The notes beneath the pieces were generated by a model. It did no database searches. It was given only the letters and a program-made list of their open reading frames with translations, and was not told where the DNA came from. From Epiperipatus broadwayi (lineage: Eukaryota; Onychophora; Udeonychophora; Euonychophora; Peripatidae), in the NCBI GenBank assembly GCA_028023455.1, contig JAQFVV010013283.1:107519-171518 (forward strand): a DNA stretch of 64,000 nt. Direction: 5' to 3'. The position numbers and the translations under genes are program-made. Shown here piece after piece: positions 50,255 to 63,711 of this stretch. How positions within the stretch are numbered: position 1 is the first letter of the stretch; each line of letters opens with the position of its first letter.

Positions 50255-52395
50255 CTTCCCTACTATAATGGTCAGGAGTTAGAGTCTTACTGTATCTGCC
50301 ATACAGGGTGCCACCAGGCCATTTGAACCTGGAAAATTTATATAGTAGGCAGATAAGTAAGTTAAAGATTCACATTTTTACACATATATTTTATTTCGAC
50401 CGTCAGCCCTAGTCACTAGCTCATGGAGTAGTAGAGGTTTAAAAACAGATTTATTAAATATATTTTTAATAAAGATTAAAAAAATAAAAGAAACCACTGC
50501 CAGTAATAACACACACAAACATTTATTAACACACATATAAATAAAATTGAGGAATAAAATTTCTTTAGATTTTAATATTAATTTTTAAATTTAAATTATT
50601 ATTTTAAACCATTCGCACAGATGGACATTTAAATATATTTTACTTTGGAATGTTGAGTACAGATAGGCTACATAGATTACACAGTTAAAATCTTTTCAAA
50701 ACAATCGTTCAATCTCAGACTAAAAGTTTGCAGCCAAACCACCGCCTGCTCCAGGTATATAGTTGCAACCAATGCAATATGAAGATGCCAGCATAAAACC
50801 ATGCTGACAGGAATGTGCATCTGACAGCGTGGTATTATTTGAGGTACATGATCCTTGTCCAGTACAGAAATGTGCATCTGTCTGGTGAAGGAATCATGTA
50901 TATAAAATAATTAGAAAGAAATGTTATGTATGGGGGGAGAGTGGTCTTAATGCCGACTTATAGTCCCCATCCATAGAGCTAAAAAGGGGTCAATGACACA
51001 GGAAATATGTCTGCATCCATTGCAATGCAATGACTACATCTTTGGGTCATGCATTCAATTGGGATTTGCCCTGTATGCTAAACACGCTTCACATTACATT
51101 GATATAAACACCCATATATCCCTCCACCAGTATTGACGTAACTACAAGACAAATAGCCTGAAATTAAAACCCATTCAAAATAAACATAAACGATTAAATT
51201 AAAGTCACTGATGGAATTGCAGAGGGAAATTTACAAGAAACCCAATGGCATTCATCATAAGATGCCGCATTGACACCAATAACTTAAAAGATATTTGAAT
51301 AAATACATTTTTAGATACTCAACATGAGGTATCATATTTACCAAATATCTATATATTTTAATCAATATAAAAATAAAAAATAATTAAATGTTAACAAATC
51401 TATGCAGTCATCTATACCCAACTTAAATTTAATGCATTTAAATAATTTAGTCAATAAATAAAAAAATAAAAAATGGAAATGATTAAATCAGCAAACTCAA
51501 AATATTTTAAATTAAACATCAATAATTGATTTTGAAATCTTAAGTCAGATTAAAGTTCATTTTAAAACTTAGGTTTAGCTTGTCAATCTTAACAAAAGTT
51601 CTTAATTACTTTTTTTAAAAAAATTTATCAGTTCATGTCTTACAGTAGAAGAGCTCCCAGTTCCTGCTGCCAATTCCTGCAAAGACTTTATTAGTTATAA
51701 TTTCATGGAAGACTGGTTTGTTGTTCATACCGTAGTTCTCAATCCAGAGACTGCCTTAGCTGGTTCAATCCTAGTACTATTTAATTGCAGTACCCATATG
51801 ATTCAGGGTCTGCAACAGTACCATTCATAATTCAACAGTTATTTCATTTTTAAATAAGTGAGAGATTGTGACAAGTTTGTCTTATCACCCCTCTCAAAAA
51901 AATCAAGCTGGACCTGTCTTAATTTGGATATTTTTAGTTTTATAGTATCCTCCAGATTCATTGAACATAGTTTCCTGTTCCAATCATTTTCATTACGATC
52001 CGAGCATTGGTTTGCTGCTTCTATTGAACATCTAATTTTTTTGTTCTCTTATCTATATCTTTCATCTGACTTTTTTATATAAGAGCCCCAAGGGCTAGTT
52101 TGCTTTTCATTTAATTTATAAAACAATCATTTCCATTTACTGAGATTACATAGGAATTTTTTAACAAAACATTTATCTTTAAATCTTGTACTTTTTTCTA
52201 TAAAAAAGTATGTTCAAATACTTTTTTATTTATTTTTTAAAAAAAAAGGAATACTTCTAAAGCTTTCATTCCATCTGTGCCATATATTATATACATTAAA
52301 CAACTTTTAATTTTCAGTTTTTAAGTTGTTTTTTTCTTTTTAATAAATCAATTTTTATTTATAATCTTTTTATTTTAATTTAAAATAATTAACGG
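50255..52395 (-). repeat. Degraded inverted copy of the 42884-45142 LTR
   Basis: Blocks match in reverse order: GTAGGCAGATAAGTAAGT (50346), CATTCATCATAAGATGCC (about 51250) and AGAGCCCCAAGGGCTAGTTT (about 52085). Both tips are eroded, so the edges are approximate. Short frames inside (50677-50877 and 51858-52082) are not supported as genes. Confidence 0.6.
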
Positions 52396-54370
52396 CACAT
52401 TATATACCATTACACTACATACTACTTCTTAAAGTATTTGGTACTGTGTACATTAGTGATGGCAGTTGCAAATGTATTACTACTTGACATGTATGAAATA
52501 AAATAGATATAGAAATTGATTATCTACTGCACGTCACTGTTTAAACAAAATAATGACTAAAAGGAACCAGCAATCACAAATGATGTTACAATCATTTCAC
52601 TAATTCATAACGTAAGAATGAGTTTCAGATGTAACAAACATAACCTGAATTGATGGATTGACAGTTGTCCATTTTTATCAATTATATCACCTCAAAACAC
52701 AAAACTACTTTACTCAAACTGACATCTATTCAATATAAGCTTAATCTAGCTTGTCTATGCAGCAGCACGATTGACCTCCAGTCATAATTTATAAATGTAC
52801 TGTTTTAACATATTATTTATTTTTTAAATAAAATGGAAATAACTGATTTAATTAATATACAAACATCTAATAACATGCCAAGAGATTGTGATTACAAGCT
52901 AAATGCCTTTTATAAAATATATTTATACGATTATTGCTGACTAAATTGTTGTATGATAAATAGAACTACAATCTCTTGCCATACCTGCTCATAAGCAGAT
53001 TAAATAAATAACTATTTAGTAACATATTTCATTAGATAGGAGATAAATAATAATTAACTAAAGATTAGTTTAAACTTTATACTTATTTTTTAAGCAACAA
53101 AAGTTCATGATTGCTCTTTAAGTATCAGCACTGTTTATTCTTAAAACCATAGCTACTGGTGGATGAAGATTTAATTAAATGACCATTCAGACTTTACTAA
53201 AATAATTTGGCCATTATTTCATCTTGGTTTAATGGATTGTTCTTCCTGTAGCACTGGTTATCAGACTTTTACTAATCTCAGGTGGATACATAGCAAACAC
53301 ATGTTCAGGTGTTTTTTCTCTTATTGATGGTTTTTTTGGGACTCAGCAATGGATTTTTAGCTTTCCCTCTGCCAACTAGACAGAGCAAGGCAAATAATGG
53401 TTTCTCTACTCTTGCATGGTAGATCTGTCTGTCACTAGAAGATTAACTGACTCACAGAATGGCAGAAGAATAGAATCCTGGACGCCGACAAGAATAATGA
53501 AAGCAGAATAATAATAATTCTCAAATGTAATTTCCAGCACTATTTATATAGTTTGGAGCAATCTTCTCTGTAAAATTCGAATCCACCACTTGTCTTTTGG
53601 ATCCTCTGATCTATTGGCTATAGATAATTCCTGAGACTCTGCTATTATCTGAGCTTATTTGCCCAATGCCATATTTTCAAGCTTTTACCTTTGAGTGGGA
53701 AGAACAGCCTTTTTAATTAAATAAGGTGAATTATTTATCTTCTTATTTTAATCTCTTGATTGGTTTACAAGCATTTTAATTTTTTTTTTAGAATGTCATT
53801 TCCACTTTTAATTATTGTTAAAAGAAAAACATCTTTTTTGCGTTTAACCTTTTTAGTTAGAATTAATTATCTTTTTTTTTTTTTACTAACTTTAAAAAAA
53901 TGTTTTCTTTTTAACTTAGTTTAACAAAATAACTTTATAATTAATTACCTATACATTTATCTGTGCATTTACAATATAAATCTAATTTTTATTTATTAAA
54001 ATTTGAGTAAAACTTCTACTTTTAAATTTTATTCCTAGTTTTTATCATTACCAACATGAAGTACATATATATGCATATATATAGTTTACTGGTCAAAAAT
54101 GTATGTCCATCCAACAAGACTTAGAATCTGAGCAAAAGTACCCTGAATCCAATCATGCCTGAGATACACAGGTCAGGAGCAATCATGAATTCTAACCTAT
54201 TTGCCCATTCCCCAAATCTATAACACTATGGACAACACCTATGGTGATAGTACATAAATTCATTATTTTCTAGCCCGGTGCTACAGAATTTTGCATGAGA
54301 ACTCAGCTGATGATGCTGATGATAAGAGATTGAGTGAATCTGAAATATAAGTTAAAAACATACATAAATA
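52396..54370. other. Non-coding DNA with a small inverted repeat
   Basis: A ~16-bp inverted repeat, CCAAGAGATTGTG (about 52878) and ACAATCTCTTGCCA (about 52968), encloses ~75 bp. No gene was recognised elsewhere. Confidence 0.45.
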
Positions 54371-54371
54371 T

Positions 54372-54963
54372 ATTAATATCAATACTTATGCACTTATAAC
54401 GCTCGTTTAAAGAAGTTATATGTTATTAAATTTATTTGAAGCTTAGCGCTTTCAAAGCTCTATGGCTTCATAATCATAGCTGTGCAAAATAAAAATAAAA
54501 CGGTTGATAGTGATGAGGGGGAGTATTCAAATTTATGTTAATTAGATGTTTCGGTATACTATTTAAAATATTGTATGACTTAGTTTGTTCATCTTTTGGA
54601 AATGGCAAAACAGGTGTCCCTTCTATTAATTGATTGGTTGGCATTATTTATGAAATATGCCTCCTTTATTTTGCACCTATGGTCATTACTCTCTGTACAA
54701 CCAATCAATTAATAGAAAGGACACATCTTTTGCCATTTCCAAAAGATGGACAAACTAAGTCATACAATATTTTAAATAGTATACTGAAACATCTAATTAA
54801 CATAAATTTGAATACTCCCCCTCATCACTATCAACCATTTTATTTTTATTTTGCACAGCTGTGATTATGAAGCCATAGAGCTTTGAAAGCGCTAACCTTT
54901 AAATAAATTTAATAACATATAACTTCTTTAAACAAGCATTATAAGCGCATAAGTATTGATATT
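54372..54963. repeat. Long palindrome (foldback), ~270-bp arms
   Basis: The left arm, from ATATCAATACTTATG to CTATTAATTGATTGGTTG (about 54640), is nearly a perfect reverse complement of 54697-54963. The loop is about 57 bp. It includes TGATGAGGGGGAGTATTC and its complement. A short sequence, ACATAAATATATTAAT, occurs on both outer sides (about 54359 and 54999), a possible flank duplication. The open frame 54634-54864 lies wholly in the palindrome and has no support. Confidence 0.8.
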
Positions 54964-57734
54964 ATATAATTTATAAGAAGTTTATAAACAATTTTTTACA
55001 TAAATATATTAATGAGATTCGAACAAATGGATCAAGTTTTAAAATATGAATATTTATTTTGACAAATTTCAAGATGATTTTATATATATAATCAACTTCA
55101 CGCATTTTAAACTTTATTTTGGATACAAATATTTGACAATCTTGCTTCAATTATTTTATTTTAACAAATATCAGTTTATTGCAGAGTTACAATATTGAAC
55201 GTATTTTTGGATATTAACTTTATTTAATGTTACAAAAATAGATTTGGGTAATTGGTGGACTTTTATATATTTAGAAACACATGTAATGATATGATAATAC
55301 AGTTTCGCTGTTTATACGAATTCATAGGATACCCTTGGCCTTTGATACATAACTTTGTTTTCATTTATAGCATTTATTTATGACAATTAAATAAGGATAC
55401 ATGATGACCCATGAAGTATACTAAAAACATTTATTTAATTTACATTTTCGACATTTAACAATCAAATATTGTGAAACTCTATAAATACGGGAATGTCTTA
55501 TTTTAATAAAGGGGAGGGCAGCTTCATGAGAGGTTGGATCTAAACTCAAACGAAAAATATTTAAAGAGAAAAATGTTTCATTATTACACATCATTACAGT
55601 TTATTTTGCTAAACAGGCTAAAAAACGAACTATAAGAAATTGCAGTGCTAGCATAATGTCAGCGAAAGGCCAAACAGTACCTAAATGGAGAGGTAGGAAG
55701 TTGCTATAAATCTGGATTATGGTAAGTCCATGCAGCGCTTCAACTACACTAACCAGTTTGTCCCAGGGAATAGACTTATACCCGTTTCAAATGAGAACAC
55801 TAAAGAGATGGAAGGCTTCAAATCTTCTGGAATGAGGTATGGACAGATTCGAGCAGTATATAAATATATACTTTGAGGAGCAGAATGACAGAGATGATCA
55901 GGACTCCAGAATGAGGTACAGGCGAACCACATCAAAGCCCTTATGTGGCTCATTAATAATGTCTGACATATGCTAGCTTTGCTATTATAAGAATATGAAA
56001 TCATTGAGTTTAAATACTAACATAAAGCCTTAAGTGGTTTAACAAATACATAATGATATGTTAAAATAATGACCCATTTAAGATAAAGTCATTCATCAGA
56101 ATTTAAAACTGTAATTAATGAAGCATGCATGCTCCCCCTTCTTGAATCGATACTATTTTGTTTAACATAAAAAAAACTAAAATTCACACACTTAAAAGTG
56201 TGACTAACAAAATAGAATTAGGTCACTAGCCTTTTGGTGATGATGATCAGTAAAAAAATCAATAAAGTTAATGGACACCCATATCCACCCCAGATTGAAA
56301 AGTATTTATGCATTTTGTATAACTTTATGATAAAATCTTTTTAAAAACATATATTCATTTAAAAGACAAACTCAATCTTATGAGCTATTTAGAAATAAAT
56401 AACAAGAACTCATTAATCCCCCCCCCCCTTTTTTTTTTCTATTCCACAGTGGGATATAGAAGAAATTTGTAAGACTGGGTTTGATTGGCATTTACAAATA
56501 AGTAAAAAAATATAAAAATATCATTAAAATAAATTATAACTGCATTAAATTATAAGAAAAACAAGAAAGGTGAGTTGGATGAAAGATTTTAGTGATATTA
56601 ATTTCGATTGTAGAGAATCGACACAAAGAAAATAATTATTAATTTAACATACTCGCTGATTAGCGAGTCAAAAGAGATTCAAAATAAAGAGAACATTAAT
56701 TTTCAAAAGATAGAAATTAGAATTCAGGTAATGCGATTATAATGACTATGGACTTGTTACCTCATGGGTCTATGAAATGATGTACAGATGAATCTTCTGT
56801 GGAAGGCAGCATTCTTTGAGTTTTGTGGTAGGCAAATTCTATTTCTGCTAAAATATGTTCCTTGGCCTCGCTGGTTTTCTGATAGCATGGGCACCCTTGA
56901 TTGATAGGAGTTCATCTTTGCACGGCAAAGAGTTGAGCTGAAGATGGAGGGGAAGGTGGCTTAGGCCCCTCTACTTAAAAACTATTTCAAAAATCAAACA
57001 TATGTGGAGTCAGCTAGCAACTATTGACCAAACTCTAACACAATAGATTTTTAGCCCTATTTATACCAGTTTTGAGTTATTTAAAGAATGTGTTTAATTA
57101 AACTTTTTAACTCAAATGCAATCCTGAATCTACAGAAATATTTTCTTTATTGTCATTTGAGATGCAATGGCTAGATAACTGTCCAAAAATAAATTCAAAT
57201 CAATTTCCAGATTGGAAATAGATTTGATAAAAATGTTAGCAGCTAACTTAAATCAATTAGCTTTGTTTTAAATTTTACTTTCATTAACTTTGATTTAAAC
57301 ATTCCTTTCAAAAGTATGAAACAAACTAATGTTCACATCCCTTTAATTACTTTTGGACACTCAACGGTTGCATCTTCCATCTTGAATTTTTATGTAATTA
57401 AAATAATAATAATTACAAAATATTAAAAATATAAGTAAAAAAAAATTTTTAAAAGACACAAAATTATTTACAGCATTTATTATTTTTAATTGTATATATA
57501 TGCTCCTGTAATATATGTATATCTCTGAGTCGCATCCATTGAAGTTAATATTTAAAATAATTAAAGAAAATTTTTATTTAAGATTTATATTTATAAATGT
57601 CATAGACCCTTCTCAGAAACACACATGTAACTTATAAACATATGATAAAAAGAAGCAGGGTGAAATGTGGGTTAAGTGGTAAAATAGTGATGCTCGATCT
57701 TGGGCTAAGATCGACTGCTACAATAGATTCACTT
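54964..57734. other. Non-coding DNA, possible unplaced LTR-like sequence
   Basis: No reliable gene. Candidate TATA boxes occur on the plus strand (TATAAATA, about 55482) and the minus strand (about 57058), hinting at more LTR material, but no termini or second copy were found. Confidence 0.4.
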
Positions 57735-57995
57735 TTACACTCTGGTTTCTCTGATCCATAGCTTCTCTTTTCACATCACTTTTACAATCTTTTGGGATCT
57801 AACATGATTTTCAAAGTTTGGTTAAGAGTTTCTGATGTATAGCTTTTCTTTTTGCATCATCTCAGTAACCTTTTTTTTTTTTCTAATCTTTTAGTGATTT
57901 TTACAATCCAGCATAAAAATTGTGAATATTTATATATATTAGAAGAAAAATCTAAATTTATGTCTAAATGTTATACAGATATGTAATTGTTTACT
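57735..57995 (+). repeat. Dispersed repeat, copy 2
   Basis: Direct counterpart of 49305-49575, with many substitutions. Confidence 0.55.
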
Positions 57996-58359
57996 AAAGA
58001 AGAATTTCCTCCTCTTATTTGTTAATGAAACTTGATGTCATTATACAATTTGATAATTTTTGACTCCCACACACCCTCACATTGAACATCAGGCCAGGAA
58101 TTATTTCTAATAGATTACAATGGAAAAACAACAATAGATTCTATATATTCTACATTAGCCAGAATTAAATTAGATACTTTCAGCTTATGAGCATGCATGT
58201 TAGCAGTGACCTAATAACTCCAAAGAGTGAGCTAATAACTCCGAAGATGAAACTAATTTTTCAAAATTAAAATACATTTAATACAGTTGTACATTGTTTA
58301 TACATAATAGAAATTTGTTCTCTGATAACCGTTGATTTTTTTTTTCAATTTATTTAATA

Positions 58360-58550
58360 AAGAGATATTTAAGTAATATTTACTAAGGCTGTAACCTCAA
58401 GAATATGCGTTTGAAAAATGCGAAAGTAGGGACCTCTACAGGTCTTAACCACAAGCTTATGCTTTTCAAACGCATATTCTTGAGGTTAGAGCCTTAGTAA
58501 ATATTCCTTAATATAATAATGTGCGTTTAAATAAATTTATAATTACAACT
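58360..58550. repeat. Hairpin made of two inverted pieces of the 42884 LTR
   Basis: 58360-58460 is the reverse complement of about 44625-44730. 58460-58550 is a direct match to about 44685-44760. The overlap makes a ~47-bp stem, TTTACTAAGGCTGTAACCTC and its inverted counterpart. Confidence 0.7.
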
Positions 58551-58876
58551 TTAAAGAGATATTTAATAAAAATTGTTTTAAACTCATCATTACAAGTTTT
58601 CTTTTTGATTAAATACATTATATTTAATGAAATACAAACAGTATTCGTTTTTGTGGCCAATAACATGCGTCTGACGCCATTTGAATCTGGGTATTACTTA
58701 GAAGGTTTTCAAGTAGCTAAATACTTCTTTGCAAAATTTTTTTCTTCCTTAGGATAACTATTCTTAACTAGTAATTCATATTAATTAGTACACTTTTAAC
58801 TAATATTAGCTAAAAACAAAAATAAGGTAAACGCAAACCCCATTTTAACATGTAGTATTATCTAATTATTTCTCTG

Positions 58877-58897
58877 AGATCGGAAGAGCACACGTCT
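58877..58897 (+). other. Exact 21-base match to the Illumina TruSeq adapter
   Basis: The sequence begins AGATCGGAAGAGC and continues CACACGTCT, the standard adapter start. It is almost certainly a sequencing or assembly artefact and not genomic DNA. Confidence 0.93.
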
Positions 58898-58904
58898 AAA
58901 TAAA

Positions 58905-59550
58905 CTATCGTCCAGTGAGATATTAAAAAGTAGTTATCTTTTACGTGTACATTCTATGTATGTGAATATATTTCTCTTCATGATATATATTTTGTGAAAA
59001 TAGACAATAAGATTGAAAAGTGAATATTTTAAAATTGAATTAAGCTGACTGAGAAATTATTTTTATTAATTAAATCGGCGTAAAGAACATAAATATTCAA
59101 AACAGTGAGGTGGGTTAGGGTGGGATGGATAGTTAAATGATTCCGAAATAAAACATCGTATTATCTTAAGTAAAAATAATGTTAAAAAAGACTTTAAAAC
59201 ATCAAGATATATTAATATGAGAGAAGTCTATCGTCCAGTGAGATATTGAAAAGTAGTTATCTTTTACGTGTACATTCTATGTAGGTGAATATATTTCTCT
59301 TCATGATATATATTTTGTGAAAATAGACAATAAGATTGAAAAGTGAATATTTTAAAATTGAATTAAGCTGGCTAAGAAACTATTTTTATTAATTAAATCG
59401 GCGTAAAGAACATAAATATTCAAAACAGCTAGGTAGGTTGGGATGGGGTGGATGGGTGAGTGATTCCGAAATAAAACATCGCATTGTCTTAAGTAAAAAT
59501 AATGTTAAAAAAGACTTTAAAATATCAAAATATATTAATATGAGAGAAGT
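58905..59550 (+). repeat. 323-bp tandem duplication
   Basis: Copy 1 is 58905-59227 and copy 2 is 59228-59550, both starting CTATCGTCCAGTGAGATATT and ending ATGAGAGAAGT, with a few percent difference. Copy 1 begins 7 bases after the adapter match. Confidence 0.85.
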
Positions 59551-60444
59551 CTATTAAATTTCATGTAGTAGAATTTTATTCTATTATTTTGATCTAATAT
59601 TCATCAGAATAATGAATTCGTATTACCTTTTGGAACGACTTAATTATATTATTTTAGAAAAGATTTTTTTTTTTTTACTTTTTGGCTATTATTCAATTTC
59701 TAGAAGCAAGCGAAACTATAATTTACTATTTCCACCTTCTTTGAAGCAAACAATAATTTAATCAAGAAGCAAATTTATTTTTTTAATTTAAAAGGCAATT
59801 TATATTTTTTAGTCATAATAGTTGCAGCCAATAAGATTATAAAACACTTGAATGCCCAGTATTGATGTAATAATCTAATATGTGAACAGGATTTGGAAAC
59901 TACTTTCTAACTACAAATCCTCAAAGATATTTTTCTAAAAAAATTATCATATAATTTATCATTAACTCCTACATACTTTGTCAACTTTTGAAAATCGTGC
60001 GCGCACGTGCGTATAACGAATGGTTAATTAAACCCAGCAAAATGAATATATAGATACATTTACAACGGCTACACACATTAAATGTAATGAAAATTTACTG
60101 ATCTCTTACTATACGTACATCATTCCATAATAGAAAACTCATTCATATATCACTGGAACCAAACTTAACAACACACACCATCACTACACAGATGTGACAA
60201 TCTATTGTCCATAAATTAAGAAATGCAATTAAAAATAATTGAAACTCATGTTATAACTAGCAAATCAGGAAAATTATTAAATATATATATGATATAAACA
60301 TTGGAAATTAAGGGATTATATCCGTATAAACAATCAGAGAGAATTTTAGTATCAAAAACAGGTTTATTCAACTATGTTTACAATAAAAGAAAAAAATATA
60401 AAATAACATATATTTGATGTTACTAGATGACTATCACCAAAATA
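59551..60444. other. AT-rich non-coding DNA
   Basis: No gene or repeat relation was recognised. Confidence 0.5.
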
Positions 60445-60888
60445 GGCAAAATTCTCCATACTGTAGTGCCACTCAGTGATCATGTGATGTTTAGTGATTT
60501 AATACCAATCCTGCCTAATATGATAGTGATGGCTATGGTTATTAAAGAACTAAAGACATCAAAATGTATGGGTATTGAACTGAGTTCAGACCTATATGAC
60601 TATATATGTTAATGAGCTTGGATTGTAAATATTATTGTGTTTTCAATTTTATTCTCATAGTTTTGTAGTTAAATAAAGATAAAAGATGGCTGCTGGAAAG
60701 TTGCATTAAATCCTAAGGTCAGTACTCTCAGATCCAAGGCTCCTCACTGATGAAAGCCACAAGCTAGAAACTAGTCTAGGGATATTGGATGAGTAGGCTC
60801 TAGATAGGAATTTTATGCACAATCCTTCTGGCATCCATTGATTACTCTAGCTTGCACTGAGTGGTACTACTGTATGGAGAGTTTTGCC
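60445..60888 (+). mobile_element. MITE copy 3 (444 bp)
   Basis: Ends GGCAAAATTCTCCATACTGTAGTGCC and its inverted counterpart (...GGTACTACTGTATGGAGAGTTTTGCC). The interior matches copy 2, including GGCTCCTCACTGATGAAAGCCACAAGCTAGAAACTAG split by few changes. The short frame 60427-60612 overlaps the left terminal repeat and is not a gene. Confidence 0.7.
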
Positions 60889-61397
60889 TGTTTTAATAGA
60901 TGATTATCAGCTAATAATTGACAGTCCTGAGAATAAACAAGTTTTCTCTAATAACCTATATTAGCTTTGTCTTGAGTTTAAATGGAAGTGAAAGAAAATC
61001 CACTGTGTGTATATATATGTACACAGTGTCTAAATTAAAAACATTTAAATCTTAGTAAAACAGAAAAATTATATTCCTCAAGAGTGTATGGATAATATGG
61101 TAATAAGCTTTTGCAATTGCTAAGTCATGCTTTCAATACATAGCATCTTTATCAAAGCAAGACTACAAAAAAGATTCAAACTTGACCCAATATTTGATAA
61201 CTTTAATGATAAAATATACAATCTATAATTAATTATCATCAGACTTAAAATATGTAAATAAATTATATTTTAATCTTAGCAACATGTGAAAATTATGTTT
61301 CACAAGTGTGGACAAGAAATAAATAATATGGTTATGATCTTCCCAAATTGTTAACCTGGCCTTTCAGTACAGAACACCCTTTATTACAGCAAAATTT

Positions 61398-61488
<91 letters not shown>

Positions 61489-63593
61489 TGTGGCCATCTG
61501 AATGGGCACAAGGGTTTAAGATACTTTGTATCTTAATTAAATAGTTATATTATATTTTAAAAAAAAATGAAATAGCCTTAGAATTTTAAATTTATTTTTT
61601 GCTGGAGATTACTTAAAGCTTGAATATGGGTTGCTTATGCAGTTTACTGACCACTTGATAGGTATCTATTAGTATTATTGTGGTTAATGAGGTATTTAAT
61701 GTAAGGAAGGGAGGTTGTTTATTAATGGAATTGATACATTATTGTCAGAAAGATGCAAAGTTATCCTATGTTAATATAATATTATTTGAATGGTTTCAAA
61801 ATCCTTTATTCATTAATTCTTATTCTTTTGTCAACAGTTAATAGCAGTTTCAATTATATTTAGTTAAGATAGTTCAATATTTAGGTTGTAGTACATGTGT
61901 ATGCATGTATGACTCTGCATTATGTTTCATTTCATTTTCATCTTTAATAACAGCAAACAATAGTTCATTCACAATAAAAAAATTTAAATTACAGTAGTTA
62001 ACTTAAATAATTAACAAATATATATTTTTTTCCAATGATCAATAGATAGTTAGATCAATGAATTATTTTATAAATTGAATAAATTATTAATCATTTTTAT
62101 TTGATAGTTAGTTAATATTCATTTTTCTTTCAAGTTTGTAAAAACTATTTATTTTATTATTTGTATTTTTTTTCTTGTCTTCATTTAGTTTTAAAAATCA
62201 AAGTGATTTTTTTTTTTTTTGAAAAGATTTGTTTTTGCATATGTAATTAGTTAGTTAGCAAGATGCATGGGAGTAACCTTAGGGAAGGCAAATGAACTCG
62301 GCTAAAGAGAGCTATTAAAAAAATCTCCAGTAGAAAATTGGTTTTTTGTAATGTAATTGTAACCAGTAAACAGTGGTTCATGTATTGTAAAAATTAAAGC
62401 TAGTTGCTGAAGTCAAATTGACTTTGAAAAGACTTTAGAGTAAAAACTTCCAAAGGAGGTTCAGAACTTTATTATGGAAAAAATTAATTAAAAAATGCAA
62501 TTCTAAGGTTTTAAAAGGGTACATTGGTTTGATTTACTCTCTTCGATTTAAACATTTCTGAATTAATCCCTTTATAACTATTACTCTTTTAAAAATGTGT
62601 GTTAATAACGTCCAGTCTACATTATTTCACTTAATTGCCATTTTAAATAAGAATGGTTTGCATAAATGTTATTGTTGTATCATTAAGCAATGTGTTTTTT
62701 TTATATATATGAAAAACGCATGCAGAACTATACTACGGAATATATTCTAATTTCTCACTATTTTTCGCATTGTGTTTTTGTGAAGATTATACATAGACTT
62801 AAGGATATGTCTATTTTGATAGATCATACTATGTTTAAGTTCATCATAAGGAGATAACAGTATTCATTTATTTGATATTTCTGGAACAAATACGTATTTT
62901 TAAATTGAGGAAATAAAATGTAAGCTACTTCTGTTTAAATTGAATAGAAGGACAGAAATGCGGGTAATTTTTGTTCTCTTCAATAAGGACAGAATATAAA
63001 ACAAAGCATTATTAATTATGGAATTACTAAGGACAATTTAAAGTATTAAATGCTATTCAGAAAATACTAAGGATAATTGCGTATTTAGTCCAGAACTACA
63101 ATGGAGAATTTGGTATATTTTCAGTATAATAAAGGAGAAATTAACTGCTTGTGTGTGATTTGGTACCTCAAATAGATATGCTATGAACACTGAAAGGTGC
63201 TGGGCATATTTAAGTTATGCTTATATTTTTTTTAAGTTATACTGCAGAAGTGCATTTTAGTTTAAATTCAGTTTGGAATGTGTCCCATATTGTTTCGTAA
63301 ACCTGGAACCAAACTTTGCAAGTGAACTTTTATTTTAAATTACAAAACTAATAACTTTTGTTTCTCTATTTTTTTTATTGCTTGTCATAATTAATGTATA
63401 TGATAGGTAGATAGGCTTTATTTATTATTATGTTGTTTATAATTTGGGTATGTTGACCATCAAGAACGTTTCTGAAGCGTATTTAAATGAGGAGTATGCC
63501 AGTAAAAATTGATTGTGTAAATAGGTCTTATTGTTTCTTTATGAAGGTGAAAGAAATATTTTTTTTAAATATATTATCAGAAAGGTTTACATT
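60889..63593. other. AT-rich non-coding DNA with a long (TA)n
   Basis: A (TA)n tract of about 82 bp lies at 61401-61482. The rest shows no gene. Confidence 0.5.
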
Positions 63594-63608
63594 TATTTTG
63601 TATACTTT

Positions 63609-63711
63609 TTTTTTTTTTTTCATATGTCATAGCATTGGCCGGGACGCGAACACACAGACGTCTGCGATCTCCAACTACCTGCTTGCAAGGCAGCTGCAAT
63701 GACCTCTTGGC
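63609..63711 (-). mobile_element. Short tRNA-derived SINE with A-tail and perfect 15-bp target duplication
   Basis: On the minus strand it starts GCCAAGAGGTCATTGCAG, has an anticodon-arm-like CTGCCTTGCAAGCAGG and a B box, TGTTCGCGTCCCGG, then ends in about 12-15 A residues. TATTTTGTATACTTT flanks both sides (63594-63608 and 63712-63726). The A-tail and the intact duplication mean LINE-mediated retroposition and fairly recent insertion. The open frame 63487-63702 runs through it by chance. Confidence 0.8.

Noticed and set aside
54634-54864. 76-residue frame
   Set aside because: It spans the loop and right arm of the 592-bp palindrome and has no motif.
59110-59130. GGGTTAGGGTGGG, telomere-like
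   Set aside because: A single occurrence within the 323-bp unit; not an array.
61348-61536. Open frame of alternating Ile-Tyr
   Set aside because: It is a translation of the (TA)n microsatellite.
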